Shown piece after piece: positions 23,186 through 35,380 of a DNA stretch of 64,000 nucleotides. Every line of letters starts with the position of its first letter. Positions within the stretch are counted from its first letter, which is position 1. The notes under the pieces were generated by a model. The model was not told the DNA's origin, searched no databases, and worked only from the letters and a program-made list of their open reading frames with translations. The stretch comes from Daphnia carinata (lineage: Eukaryota; Arthropoda; Branchiopoda; Diplostraca; Daphniidae). The position numbers and the translations under genes were made by a program. Where the stretch lies: positions 496,001-560,000 of the forward strand of contig NC_081338.1 in the NCBI RefSeq assembly GCF_022539665.2, in the 5' to 3' direction.

Positions 23186-23614
23186 CAGACTTGCCGTCCG
23201 ATTATTTCTTGGGTGATTATCGGTCACCGTGGATAATCGAAAAAAATAATCGGCGGTCATTCGTCTGTTGAAAAAATTTGATTTCCGATTTAATTTCTTA
23301 CCGATTATTTTTCCGATTGTTTTTAGACGCCATATAGCAGTATAGAAATAAGTTGCCATTGTTTATATTGACACAAGTTTACACTTCACATAAGCGTCTC
23401 GTACAAAAGTGACACAGCTATCAGTATACTTTCATATTCTCTCATCTACTGTTCATAGATGTCGCTGAATAAACGGAAATTAACCACTCGATTAAACTAA
23501 AATTAAAATCGAAATGCCTATTTCAATTATTTAAAAATGATTTGATCGCTGATTAAAATTTTTATCGAAATCGCAATCGCTGATTAATTTTCAATCGCGA
23601 TTACGGCAGGTCTG
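23186..23614. mobile_element. hAT-type MITE, CAGACTTGCCG family
   Basis: CCCCTGTA at 23178-23185 and 23615-23622 is an exact 8-bp target duplication. The ends are CAGACTTGCCGT and the complement of CAGACCTGCCGT. The interior has CCGATTATT and AATCG arrays like the GATCGGCGATC arrays of the element at 40621. The 429-bp body has no coding capacity. Confidence 0.85.
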
Positions 23615-24596
23615 CCCCTGTATTTTCACTCGAGTTCTTGACATTTGTTTATCATGAAAAGAATAATTTTGACCATTTTCTCCGACTATTATATTCTTAA
23701 TAGTATGGATGTTTTTTAAAAACCTGCCGTGAGGAAAACATCAATGCCCCTCCCTGTATCAACAATTAAATGAACGTCGTTCTTTTGGGCGAGGTGGTAG
23801 GTTGAGATAACGAGTGGTGGGTTATTGGGAGCGAGAATGTAAGCGATGAGCACTGAACTGTAGCTGTTGACGAGAACTGCCGCTGCTAAACACCAAGCAC
23901 CAGCCAATACTCGATCAGCTAGTTTTGGCGATGATCACGTTCCCCCTATTTGGTTTGGAAATAAGAATTACATGAAATTTTACTCTTTTATGTTTCTTAT
24001 ACTTATGTTTCTTTTATGTTAGCGTCTTGGTTGTGTAAGTATAAAGGACGATGCAAATGGTCCCTCTCTATGGCTCTCTTGTTTCTCCGTTTATGAGAAA
24101 ATTACGACACTCTTAAGCCAGCTCCGTTCGAGAATCAGTCGCTCTAGCTCCTCGCTAGCATATCGACGCATCTTGAAGCACTACCATAGTTCCAGCATCG
24201 TGTTTGAATGATCTTTTCTCAGTTTTTGAATGACGATTTTTGCCAAAGAAAATGGCTATCAACAATCCATGTGTTTTACCTGTTGGTGGCCGTTGACGAC
24301 CGTGTTACAGATGATGGCTACCGAGGATCTAGAACCCCTACCGGTGACTGTAACTCCGATTCATTATCGATTTACATTGTTACCCGTTCTAGGAGACCGT
24401 CGTCTGTGCGGTCACGTTTGGATCGACGCAGCTCGTGCTGAAACGAATTTGACTGTTCTTTACGCGCCAGATCTGGCCATCATAAAAGCGATTGTGTTGC
24501 CGGTGTCATCAGAAGCTAGTGAAAAAGGGAGTCAGTTTAAATCAAAGATGGATTAGTTTTGGAAAATTTCTGCTTCGCTACCGTTGTTGATCGATC

Positions 24597-25212
24597 GGTA
24601 GCCGGTGAAATAGGACTGAAACGAAATAGGACTGGAAAAATAGGACTGGAAATTTCCAGTCCTATTTCTACCGGAGAAATAGGACTGGGAGAAATAGGAC
24701 TGACTTTTTAAAACTTTTAGGACAGTCCTATTTCTCCATGCCAGCAGTCCTATTTCTCCTTAGAAATAGTCCTATTTATTTTATTTTGTTCCAGTAGGAA
24801 CGATACGTCTCCAATCCGGTAGGCAACATTTTGCGTAAGAGCGTCGGGTTATATCCATTTCCCTTTGTAAAAAGCCGATGGTGTTAACTCATAACTTAAA
24901 TGGTTTACCAAACATTTACCTTTTATCCTATTTTAATTTAAATTGCAGGGGACCATTAAATATGTTATATCTAATATAGTTCATTTAATAAAATACTACA
25001 ACGGCCACACCAGAAATATTTATTAAATTTTTCTTACTTTTTAGTGCATAAATAACTTTTCCAGTTGCACTCATGTTGTACTTGCTCATACAACTATCAG
25101 CAACGATTAACAAGCAAGTCTTACCATATCGGTAGCGCTCTAACCTGTGACACGGGTAGGCTTGTGTTCGATTCTCTGTGGTTACATTTGTTCTGAGGTT
25201 TTTAATAATTAT
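24597..25212 (+). repeat. MULE left terminal inverted repeat
   Basis: The outer 180 bases are a cluster of GAAATAGGACTG units, first direct and then inverted (CAGTCCTATTTCTCC), so the end itself can fold. The inner part matches 27770-28200 in reverse. It includes a tRNA-like stretch (25122-25186) with a D-arm-like ATCGGTAGCGC and a B-box-like TGTTCGATTCT, but no convincing anticodon stem. Confidence 0.85.
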
Positions 25213-26392
25213 TCTATGGAAGAATTTTTGGGAAGAAAACAATTACTGGTGTTTAGGGTAATACTACTGAAATGGCAAATAATGGTAGTTCTGACTTCCC
25301 AATTTTCACATGTGTGTTTCAGTATTTCAGCCAGTCAGTATTTAGATCTTCATGGTGTAGGTTGTCGACGGTGCTTCGAATGTGCCGTGAATGTGCTAAT
25401 CATCTGTTGTTCGTGTCCAGCGGCCTGCCCAGTTCCTGCCCAGCTGCGGATTGTTTCTAAGGAGTCGCAAACCGTAAGTACATTTTCTATTTCACTAGTG
25501 CTGGGCCGTACCCGGACACATTGTATCAGGCTCGGAACGGATAGGCAACGGTTCGAGTGCTGGCATTGTTAATATAAGTGTAAGGGCATTGAGACTTGTC
25601 ACCTCAATGGGCACAGGTATCGGGATTGGTTTCACAGTGTCGTCGTGAAACCAATCGTCTGACCCAGGTCAGTGGACCTTCAGTTAAATAGATATCTTAG
25701 TCGGGACGTAGGCCGACTAGGATTAGAAATATTTACGATAGTTATTTAATTATATATGCAAATTATGGGTATGCTACCTAACTATACTTCACGTCACTTA
25801 ATGCTTTTACTTTTTTTATTGTCTTTCTACTGAACTTTGCTTATGTTTTACTAATTTTTTTTTTCTTCTTTTTCTTCTTTGTAGGTTTTGCCTGGCAATT
25901 TTTTTACAGTTTACTCAGGCCGGTTTAACGTTTTTTTATTTCTTAAGTTCTTTCTTTGCCTTTTTCATTAATTTTATTTTTCTTTTTTCATAGGGAGCTC
26001 TGATCAACGAATTTTTAAACCGTTCTTTCGGACAATTGAAAGCTTTTGCTTTCTCTTATCACTCGTTTGGTAAATGGTTGGAAGGATTTAAACATGCAAG
26101 GTAAATTCATTTATAGTTACATGGAGTACATTGGTATAATTATTGCAATTTTATTTTTTTTAGAACAATCATCTTCTCGGGAATTGTGGCCACGAACCAA
26201 AACCATCAATCGGCACATTAGTCGTCGCTTGCACAACAAGTATTATCGTAATAATTCAAGCATAATGTATTACATTACATATTACATTAAAATAAAAAAG
26301 TCAATTGAGATTATGTAAGTTTATTGATAAAGTATGTTAATTTGTAAACATTCGTCAAATAAAATACATGTTACAAACAAACAAATGTTATT

Positions 26393-27440
26393 CAATTATA
26401 GACATATCTAGGTCATCATTAATATTATTTATAGCAACATTAAGAGCATGTGAGGAAACAATAGCGGGAAAAGATGATCTAAGCTCTAAAACTATTTCTT
26501 CTAGTAGATCCATTGTAGATAGCTGCAAAAACAATAATTAGTTATAGGGAAACTTTTCTTTCTTGTAAATTTAGAAAACATACCTCATTATTTTGATAGC
26601 GCGCCCAAAGCTGGAACAGTACGGAATTCTTAAGTTGGGTCTCTTTCTTCCGGTGAGCCCTTATTTTGTCATGGCAGAGTAGCGTGCTAGTAAGGGAAAC
26701 TTCTTCGGCCAGTTTCCGCAATACCATTGTCATCTTGTAGAATTTTAAATTAGATCCGCCTGCCAACTACAAACATTTTTGTTATTAATTATTCATTACA
26801 TATTATTGTTCAAATTTAAATTACCTTGTTCCATTGGTGGTGAATTCCTTCGCAGTCGTTATTGGTACGCGTTAAGATGTTGAAGCATGACCAGTTCTCA
26901 GGAGTCCAGAACTTGCCCTGAATCCAATTCCGCTCCATATAATCCATGAGTGCTGGAAGTTCGCTAGGTGCTGAGCTCCTCAACGCGTCAAACACACCAG
27001 GAATTTTACCAGCTACAAAAAATTAAAGTTCACAAATGTTATTTATGACAATTAAATATAACATTTGTGTGCTATTTACCTGGAAGATATGCAAGGCATA
27101 GCAGGCGAAACACAAAGTCTCGCACTGGATTCGGTCCCTTGTTGTTGTAGAGGGTGGCAAGGTGAAGATCCCGGACCTTTTTCAGAACGGCTTGGCACCA
27201 GTGGAAATTGCAGCCAAAGTGCTGGCAATCCACAAAGTGCCTGCGGACAGCCGTAAATATAGCACGTTCGAAATCGGTCACGATCCGCTGGACTCTAGGA
27301 AGGGGGATTATATCCTATTACAATATAAAATTTATTATTTTTACATAACAAACTATTTGTAAATGAGATAGTATCTATACCTTTATCTTCTCGAAGACAG
27401 CGCTATAGTCGGCTGCTCTTCTCCTGGTCATGCAAATCTC
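26393..27440 (-). CDS. MULE transposase, C-terminal exons
   Basis: Five minus-strand exons are readable with GT-AG introns: about 27440-27382 (MTRRRAADYSAVFEKIK), 27314-27075 (VTDFERAIFTAVRRHF, GCNFHWCQAVLKKVRDL, up to YLPG), 27013-26823 (PENWSCFNILTRTNNDCEG), 26770-26585, and a last exon from 26524 ending near 26394. TDFE, GCxFHxxQ and RTNNxxEGxH are hallmarks of MULE DDE transposases, which cut and paste the element. No stop or frameshift is seen in these exons, but the N-terminus with the first catalytic Asp (and any FLYWCH finger) was not found, so the gene may be internally truncated. Confidence 0.8.
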
Positions 27441-27769
27441 TTCTTTCTATTCGTCGCCGGCAACTATCTTCAACTTCCTCGGCTTTAGCACCCATAAATC
27501 TTCTTCATCAATTTTATTTCAAAGTCAATATAAATATTAACTCCACTTCGGTGGTAGAATCCTCTTCTTGGTAAAGAAGTTGAGGAATTGTTAAAATGTT
27601 AAATTACAAATAATTTATTTTTCGCCCATCTACCGTTATCTACCATCTCCTCTCTCATCCATTCTCTTGTATCTCAACAGTTCTTCTTGCTCCTGGGGAG
27701 GAACTAGCTTTCATACAGGCGAAGATTCATTAACATTCTTCTACTATTCATAGTAAACTTAACCGCAAA

Positions 27770-28405
27770 TGTTATTAAAAACCTCAGAAGAAATGTAACC
27801 ACGGAGAATCGAACACAAGCCTACCCTTGTCACAAGTTAGAGCGCTACCGATATGGTAAGACTTGCTTGTTAATCGTTGCTGATAGTTGTATGAGCAAGT
27901 ACAACATGAGTGCAACTGGAAAAGTTATTTATGCACTAAAAAGTAAGAAAAATTTAATAAATATTTCTGGTGTGGCCGTTGTAGTATTTTATTAAATGAA
28001 CTATATTAGATATAACATATTTAATGGTCCCCTGCAATTTAAATTAAAATAGGATAAAAGGTAAATGTTTGGTGAACCATTTAAGTTATGAGTTAACACC
28101 ATCGGCTTTTTACAAAGGGAAATGGATATAACCCGACGCTCTTACGCAAAATGTTGCGTACCGGATTGGAGGCATATCGTTCCTACTGGAACAAAATAAA
28201 ATAAATAGGACTATTTCTAAGGAGAAATAGGATTGACGCCGAGGAGAAATAGGACTGCTGGCATGGAGAAATAGGACTGTCCTAATAGTTTTAAAAAGTC
28301 AGTCCTATTTCTCCCAGTCCTATTTCTACCGGAGAAATAGGACTGAAAATTTCCAGTCCTATTTCTCCAGTCCTATTTCCTTTCAGTCCTATTTCACCGC
28401 CAATC
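27770..28405 (-). repeat. MULE right terminal inverted repeat
   Basis: This is the inverted partner of 24597-25212. It shows the same unit cluster at 28205-28400 and the same tRNA-like stretch at 27799-27863. It contains one unit variant (GAAATAGGATTG) and a few substitutions relative to the left end. Confidence 0.85.
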
Positions 28406-29979
28406 GATCGATCACTATACGAACGCAGATGGTACCAGCATTGCGCTCGATCATCACGCGGACAGCCAGAAGCAGTTGAGCAGCATTCTCTTGAGAGAAG
28501 TGTTGAAAAAGGGAGCTTATTATCGCATTGGATTGTGTATACCGGCAACAACTACGAGAGTAACAATGGACTCTTCTCTGCTACGTACCAATTTGCAATA
28601 ACTACGATTGTTACAAGAGGTAATTTAAATAATGTTTCGTAAAAACCATACAAAACTGATTGAAAAATAACAGGACGATTGCGCCACACAATTTGAAGCA
28701 ATTCACGGTACACTATTACAAAAAATCTAAACGTTATTGAGGAAAAAGTTTTTGATAAATTCTTTCATTTATTTAATAGCTTGCAGGTTATTGCCTTGCA
28801 TAGACGAGCCAGCAAAGAAAGTCACTTTTCAGCTAATGCTAGGAAATAATTTTACTCTAAAAGCATCGTTAATATACCGCTGAAACGTTCTACACACATG
28901 TACTTAAAACAACAGCGAAATTATCTACATAATGCATTAACATTTTATTCTTAACGCTCCATCTGCTTGTCTAAATGTGATAGGGCTACGGTTGATAACT
29001 AGGTTAGGGACACATTTGACACGGATAAAGAACGTCACCGTGTGATTGTGAACGCATCTGCACCGACTCGGCCATTTACATTTTGCCCTCAACTTGATAT
29101 CCAATGCGTTTAACAAATACTAAAGTTACCTAGGCGTCCCATATTCGTTACCCAAACTGGACGTGGTTGCCTTACCTGGATACGAAGAAGGTAAAGCCAT
29201 GGACAATTGGAGGCTTATAATTCACAATGAAAAGAATCTGTTGGTCGACGAGACGGTCGATGATATTGTCGCAAGTAGAAATAGAAGAGTGGTTATCTCT
29301 AAACAGAGATGAGTCACCTGCTCCTTGGACTACGCTGCAACCGGGGGAAAGAACTTACCAGAAGAATGCTACCCTAATAGAGATACAGAGATACGGAGTC
29401 CGGAAGGGCTGTGATAAAACTTCGCGCAGCAGGATAAAACACTGCTGTGAAACCCCGTTCGAGAAGTCTCTATTGGAGGAGCTCCCGGAGTTGTCTAAAC
29501 TCCGTTAGTGCCATTGGTTTCCCAAGAGGTCTTCATTGTGTTTCTCCAAGTTCAGGTAAAATTCTTCTGTTTCATCCCTTTTGTTGGTTCTAGTGAGAAG
29601 ATCATGATAGTTATTGTCACTGATTGATGTATTAGTCTATGCGTATTTAATACAAATAAGTTATGACAATATAGACAAGTCTAAGTTGGTACTACCATCG
29701 TTCACGAATTAGCTCATCAGTGGTTCGGTAAGGTCCTTAGCTCTACGTCATGGGATGATATTTGGACGATCGAAGGACTCGCGGCCCTGTTCGGATCACC
29801 TATTCTGGTCCAGGTATACGTTGTCTGTTGATAATGGCTTCCAACTTTGTCAGAACGCATCTCTGCCCTTTCCGATCCGAGGTTGCCTCCGGTTTTGAAT
29901 ACGAAATACTAATACTCGTTATCCTTCAAGAGATCATGACGAGTGTTGTTAAGCACTCAGTTCGCTTTGAGTGCTCCAG

Positions 29980-30803
29980 CTAGCCGTTGTCCAAGTGTCG
30001 ATAAGAAATTCGACATCATCGCTTACGCAAAAGGTAACCAGCAAAAAATCTACATATCCGAGCTTTTGAGTTTAACGAAGACATATCTCACTTGGACAGG
30101 TGCCGCAATTTTCCGTATGGCTAGGAGCTTTGCTGGCGAAGAGGCGTCCCAGTCTGTCATACGTAAAATCACAACAAATAACAAGTTTTACTAATTTTTT
30201 TTAATTGCATAATTATCTTAGGATTATCCAAATTTTTTATTTGAATAGTTAACGCGGAAGTGTAACTAGCACAGATCTGTGGAACCTCATCAATCAAGAA
30301 GCCCGTCAAACGCATACTTTTTCAGGGCTGATGAATGTTGCCCGAATAATAAAAACATAGACACAACAGCCCGGCTATCCTCTGTTTCACGTTCACCGCA
30401 ACAAAATCGGAATAATGAATATCAGCCAAGTAACAGAAATCACTCAAAACGTTAAAAGAACTATACACAATCCGCAACTTTTCTTATCATAGAGGCCATT
30501 CAAAAACTCGGATTCGCCACCAAAGGACATCTCACATCGGCCGTCAGCTTCGTGGTGGGTCCCCATTTCAAAAACCAGCTAGAATACGGAGGTTTCAGTC
30601 GTATAATGACTGCGATAAACAACAATATGGAATGGCTAGAACTTGTCACTGATGACTCACGAGCAATTGTTAAATAACGAAAATAAAGAAACGTAAGAAA
30701 TTAAATCTGTGCATCAACAACAGATATATGCACAAACTCTTCGTATAATTGTCTCCGGAGCGCAGTGGCTGGCCCTGTAACTACATCCGTAATTTTGTAC
30801 TTT
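29980..30803 (+). repeat. Copy-B arm of an inverted duplicate (partner at 19008-20250)
   Basis: This segment aligns in inverted orientation with 19008-20250, including introns and untranslated sequence (GTAACTACATCCGTAATTTTG faces GTTACGCATCCAGTTAC). Because both sides encode the same M1 aminopeptidase region, the repeat is best explained as gene duplication with inversion rather than a transposon. Identity looks about 75%. Confidence 0.65.
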
Positions 30804-30810
30804 GTAGATA

Positions 30811-31460
30811 CCACGCGAGCCAGTCGCTGTAGCTTGGAAAAAGTCTATACAATCAATTCTGCTGATAGCCATCCTAGAATATTGAATATACAAGTTACTG
30901 GTTGTGAATATGTGAGCTAGGTACTTAATTATTTGTGCACTCCAACCGAGAACTTATTAGTTTCAGTATTTAGGCTTCGGTGAACGGTAATACACTTTTC
31001 CAATGGGCAATTTCGCAAATTCGCAATTTTTATGAAATTAAAAATCGAAACTGTGCCCTTTGTCCCGCTACTGAAAACGCGTACTAAACAGTCTTCCGGG
31101 ATTACCGATTAGGAATGGCTAAACAGCATTACAATAAAAATAGCATTTAATCTCAACAGCATGACAAATTCAGATTCAATTCAACCCGCGGAAGTATTAT
31201 ATGGTAGACGAATTTGGTAGACACAAGAGAAACCTCAACCTTAAGCACCTTTCTGCTTATTTATAAATTAATTACTTGTTTCATTAAAACAAATACTTTT
31301 AGCATCCCTCAACGCAGGAGAAAGTTAACGTAAGGAATACCAGTGTTGCACTGGAAGGAATAAATGACATAGCACGTAATCAAATCAACCCAACACCACA
31401 ATATCACAATTTAACTCAGAATACAGAAGTAAAATTTTTCTCTAGGCAAGTCGTAGCTGA
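30811..31460. other. Spacer, no gene recognised
   Basis: AT-rich sequence without an open frame or recognised repeat lies between two M1 aminopeptidase remnants; it may hold further decayed exons that I cannot read. Confidence 0.35.
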
Positions 31461-31646
31461 TTGATATCAGTAACTGGACCCAGCTCGTTTGCTTTGTCTT
31501 CCAGGAGTGATTCTGCTTTCCTTCAGGGAAGTGAAGCAACTGATCAAATAGAAAAGGCCATTTTTGCAATCACTATTGTTCATGAGATTGCTCGTCAGTG
31601 TTTTGGAAACCTGGTAACATCTTGTTGGGGGAATTTAGTTTTCTAG
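31461..31646 (+). pseudogene. M1 aminopeptidase zinc-site fragment, copy C
   Basis: Within a 61-codon frame, TIVHEIARQCFGNLVTSCWG matches the M1 HELAHQWFGNLVTxxWW region. The second zinc His reads Arg (HEIAR instead of HExxH), so zinc binding would be lost. No other exon is recognisable next to it. It is the third M1 remnant in 12 kb. Confidence 0.65.
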
Positions 31647-31718
31647 TTTGCCCTGTTCTCAGTTAAACTAAGTAGTAGTTGAATTTTAGTTCAGATATCT
31701 GGTTTATTGAAGGGCTTG

Positions 31719-32652
31719 TGTAAAGCATCTTCCCGTGTGGGGAGACTGACTTTACTGTATTAAGACAATAAGAAATAAAAACGAGCTCGGAGGCGTATTT
31801 CCCACAATGATGGATTTATTATTCTGAGTGAAGCATACTACAAGAAGCAAGACATAGAAAGAAAATAAAGATACAGTAGGGAAACTAAAGAGAGTAAGAG
31901 AGACAATTATGACCAAGTCTTACCGTGATAACACGAGTAGGTAGCGGAAAGAAATCGACACGGAAGCGAACGAGATAACCTCACGCTCACTAAGGCAACT
32001 CACAATCAAAATAGATTGAACAAATGTCAAGAAGAGGACAAATGCACTGTCCAAGAATAACTAACTTTGAACAGATGCAAATTAAAGCAATTAATAAAAT
32101 TACTTTTTTTTTAACTGGTTGAAACAAATAAATATAAATTATAAGCTCCAGTGATAAAAATAGAAGATAAAAAAGTTACGAGCATCTGCAAAAGGTTGTA
32201 AAATTCCTGTAGGCAAATAAGTTCACACTAAAACGTACAAGTTACTACACAATACTACTAACCAAAGATAAGCGCAACAAGAACAAATTCAGGCGACTAC
32301 TTTACTCAGATGCAAGTTCTTGTCTGATCTTTCCCATATTTTGGGTTCACGATTAAACCTTGCATATTGGCAAATTGGTGAGTTGCTGTGCGAGTATTTG
32401 CCACCAATCAAAGATGTTTAAATGGCGTGATAATGGTCCGATGATGGGCGTCGCCCGTGCCGCCAATCAAATGTTTTATAAGTGGCGTGATGCTGATGAC
32501 ACATGAATGCGTCAGCTAGCTAGCAGTTGTTCATCTAGGTCACCCGTGTTGCGTGTATATGTTGTTGCAATTGACATGTTTTATACTAATTACTTATTAA
32601 AGATACTACAGAAAGGGCATATAAGTTGAAGATGTATATTGGCTTCGTTACA
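31719..32652 (+). mobile_element. Solo LTR, copy 1
   Basis: The sequence runs TGTAAAGCATCTTCCC to GGCTTCGTTACA, with CTTG directly before (31715-31718) and directly after (32653-32656), a 4-bp target duplication as in Ty3-type elements. It shares these ends and blocks such as ACCGTGATAACACG and GATGTATATTGGCTTCG with the copy at 35668. It is 934 bases with no internal coding region. Orientation is taken from an AATAAA-like site near the right end of copy 2. Confidence 0.75.
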
Positions 32653-33672
32653 CTTGCCACGTTATTTGAGAATATTGTAAGGACTTCAAGCTCAACTCAA
32701 CTCGCATATTGCCCTTGCTATCTTTCTACCTCAGTCGACCTTTTCGCTACGATCTCCCCTTTTATTACCTTCTTCCGGTTGACCGAGGTGTCAACGACAC
32801 CAAGCTTATCTGCTAACCTCGTTTCCCTTTTGACACCGGTTCGCTGCTTTATTACCAACGCTAACCTTAGCGTCCCCAAGCAAAAGCGCGGTATAAAACC
32901 CCCGCCCGAGCTTCCCAAAAGAGAGACCCTTCGTAGTCGTCGCATAGACTAGTTGTGTATCTTTGTAATGTCTTGGTGCCAATTTTAAAATAAACTTGAA
33001 ACCCCGAAACGCAACGTTTCAATTGTTGCAATATTGTTCTCAGTAAGGTTTTTTTCTTTATCTATAAAATTATAGTCCATTGTTTTATATTGATAAAAAA
33101 TGTTCATTAGATTGCCCCTGAATTGGGAGCGGATGTCATCGCGGTCCTGGTTCTTCCAACAAGCGCTGTTTCACGATACCTTGAATATATTGTAAGGATC
33201 CGCCGACCAAATAAAATCTAACGTGTCCTTTTATTGCCCTATCTTTCACCCGTTGACCTATTTTGGCCCTATTTCCGGATGACCCACTTTCTAATTTTAT
33301 TACCCTAGCGATCAAGCCAGCTTCCTCTCGCCTGACTTTCAATTCTTTGCACATGCTAAACTCACTTTGACCCAAAACTCTGCTCTCTGTCCTACCGTAT
33401 AAAACGGGAAACCATCACGAAAGAATTCCTAGTGCTAAACAATCTACGAAAGGATAAAAAGGCATATTCAATTCGGTGAGCGGGACGGATTCATTAAACG
33501 GTAAAGGCAAATCTAGAATGGAACTAAAAAACGTTGGCGTCAACTCTCTCTGCTCTTGGCATGTATATGGTTGGGTGAAAAAAAACATCCCGTTCGCCAT
33601 CACTTGAGGCGGTCACAGTTGGAACCGAAAAAATTGATTTATCTGTTTCCCTGCACAGAAGAAGACTGGGTT
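32653..33672. other. Spacer, no gene recognised
   Basis: The overlapping frames at 32626-32952 (both strands) start inside the solo LTR and have no domain. The frames at 33136-33375 and 33415-33603 are also unsupported. Confidence 0.35.
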
Positions 33673-33681
33673 GAATGCAGG

Positions 33682-33945
33682 ATTGCCGGAGAAATAGGAC
33701 CTGGAGAATAGGACCCGGAGATTTAGGACCTCAAAATAGAACCTGGAGAAATAGGACCCGGAGAATTAGGACCCAATCTTCAAACATAATTTGAATGGTC
33801 CTATTTCTCCATCATAAGGGTCCTATTTCTCCTTAGTATTGGTCTTATTTCTCCTTAGGAAATAGCCTTAATGCCCGCTGTTATAAAGGAAGAACCGGAT
33901 GGCTTATGTAGTTTTCCGCACTCCAAACCACGTTATCAATTGCTC
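33682..33945 (+). repeat. Pack-MULE left TIR with GGAGAAATAGGACC units
   Basis: Five direct units (33685-33775) are followed by three inverted units (33795-33865), so the end is a foldable cluster. The central link CCCAATCTTCAAACAT is shared with the right end. Confidence 0.85.
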
Positions 33946-34919
33946 GTGTAATCAGTCCATCATAACTTTTTTATTTAAAATCATATTTGTATTTTTTTTG
34001 CGTGATTACACGCATTATTTATTGCTTTACACAGCTCATGTATAAAAGTTATATTTATTTTTACACAGTGTTTGATTTTTTGCCCTTGACCTTTCGTTAG
34101 TGGCGTTTTCAGTCCTAGTATCGCCCTCCCCTCTGGCTGATATCCTTATTCCATGCGAATTCCCGGAGACGAGGGGCATGCTTTCCCCTAAGTACTCCTT
34201 AATACACTGATAAATAATAAAAAAAATTATATATATATAATTTAAGACAAGCACATTTTTTAATAAAAAAAATATTTGCCGCAAAACCATAAATAGAGAC
34301 CTACGTGGCAAGAACGAAAATAATGAGTTCCGCTCGGATCATGGAAGGCATGCCAGTGTATTGTTATACAAAACTATCATGGCACGGCTTGTAAATAATG
34401 ACACACGAGGCAGCTCATCCATGTCAATATCGGCAATTCATACGATAAGTTTGTTTTTTTCGCTAGTTTATTCAGTTTATGCTTTCCTTTCATTTTTCGT
34501 TTTCTTAATGTTGATTTATCCCTTTTCTGTTGTTGTTCCTTTCTCTTTTCTTGTTCTTCGATGCGTTCAACCAACTTTTTTCTTGTTTGTGATGTTGATT
34601 TTATTCTCTTTCCTAATTGGTTTATCAAGCTCGCAATGAATTCCACATTTTTTTTTAACCTATTGCGCTTAGTATTCTTTTATGTTATAATACAGAAAAG
34701 TAAAATTAGTTGAAGGTCTATTTTTTTTTGTCGAAATCAAAGTTTACCTTGGCATCTGTTATTTTTCCTTTGTTTGTTTAGTTTCTTCTTCTCCAACTTA
34801 TCTAACTTCCGTTTAAGTTGAGCTTTCATTTTATCAGAGTCCTGCTTTTCCCCTGAAATTGGATGACATATGCTGGCTTGCCTTCCTTAAATAAAAAGAT
34901 TATAGCACATACATACCCT

Positions 34920-35225
34920 ACTAGCCTTTGTCCGTCCCAGGGACATCTCATCTACGTCCTGGCTGGCCGATCGGGACGTCCCATTCTGACGGCAGATGTA
35001 CGTCACCAGGATGTCCTAATGTCCGGTTTTAGGGACGTCCACTGGAGGACGTCCTACGGACGTAATTAATTGGAAGTCCTGGTAACGTCCTTATTTGGGA
35101 GTACTACGGACGTCCTTAGTTGGCCGTCTGCAGGGTGGCAAATCCGTACGTTCAGTGAACGTACGTATTGGAACATCCGCGGAATGTCCGGATCGCGGCA
35201 GCCAAAGGACGCAAGAAAATTTGTT
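34920..35225. repeat. GGACGTCC-rich repeat inside the Pack-MULE
   Basis: Many copies of GGACGTCC, ACGTCC and GGACGT crowd into about 300 bases (for example AGGGACGTCC, GGAGGACGTCC, TACGGACGTCC). GGACGTCC is self-complementary. There are no open frame and no clean unit length. It is likely a decayed satellite-like or foldback insertion lying just 3' of the captured GABA-transaminase exons. Confidence 0.6.
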
Positions 35226-35380
35226 TAAATTAAAATAAAACCATAAATTTTTGGTAATTGATTTACATATCATTTATTTTTACAAAATACAAATAATTAA
35301 ACAAAAAATTCAAAAAAAACTTTTTCGATTTGACTTCGGTAGCAACAGACGAACTAAATCCAGGTAAGCATATTATTTAC

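Larger units (their letters stand above)
24597..28405 (-). mobile_element. Mutator-like transposon (MULE) with long TIRs
   Basis: GATCGATC at 24589-24596 and 28406-28413 is the likely 8-bp target duplication. Both ends begin with variants of GGTAGCCGGTGAAATAGGAC, and the inverted repeats run about 620 bases on each side at roughly 95% identity by eye. The interior holds a minus-strand MULE transposase. A Mutator element is expected to make 8-11 bp duplications, which fits. It sits inside the M1 copy B between its first exon and the rest. Confidence 0.9.
24200..30810 (+). pseudogene. Decayed M1 aminopeptidase gene, copy B, split by a MULE
   Basis: The N-terminal exon (24230-24556) reads LPVTVTPIHYRFTLLPVLGD, the start of the M1 domain. 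After the transposon, 28495-28600 gives KKGAYYRIGL and, one frame over, VYTGNNYESNNGLFSATY. About 29125-29225 gives GVPYSLPKLDVVALPGYEEG and a GAMEN-like AMDNWGLIIHNE. About 29690-29800 carries the zinc site IVHELAHQWFGK followed by IEGLAALF. After an intron, GAAIFRMARSFAGEEA (30103-30150), TDLWNLINQEARQ, a WTQQPGYPLF strand whose Trp is a TAG stop (about 30356), and the C-terminal end at 30560-30680. The zinc-binding HExxH is intact but frameshifts and stops elsewhere make it a pseudogene. Confidence 0.8.

Noticed and set aside
25147-25572. 141-codon plus frame inside the MULE with a Cys-rich tail
   Set aside because: It starts inside the TIR, and the Cys spacing does not fit a FLYWCH or other zinc finger that I know.
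19008-30803. A single 11.8-kb transposon with long inverted ends
   Set aside because: The inverted arms encode aminopeptidase exons and lack terminal motifs or a target duplication; inverted gene duplication explains them better.
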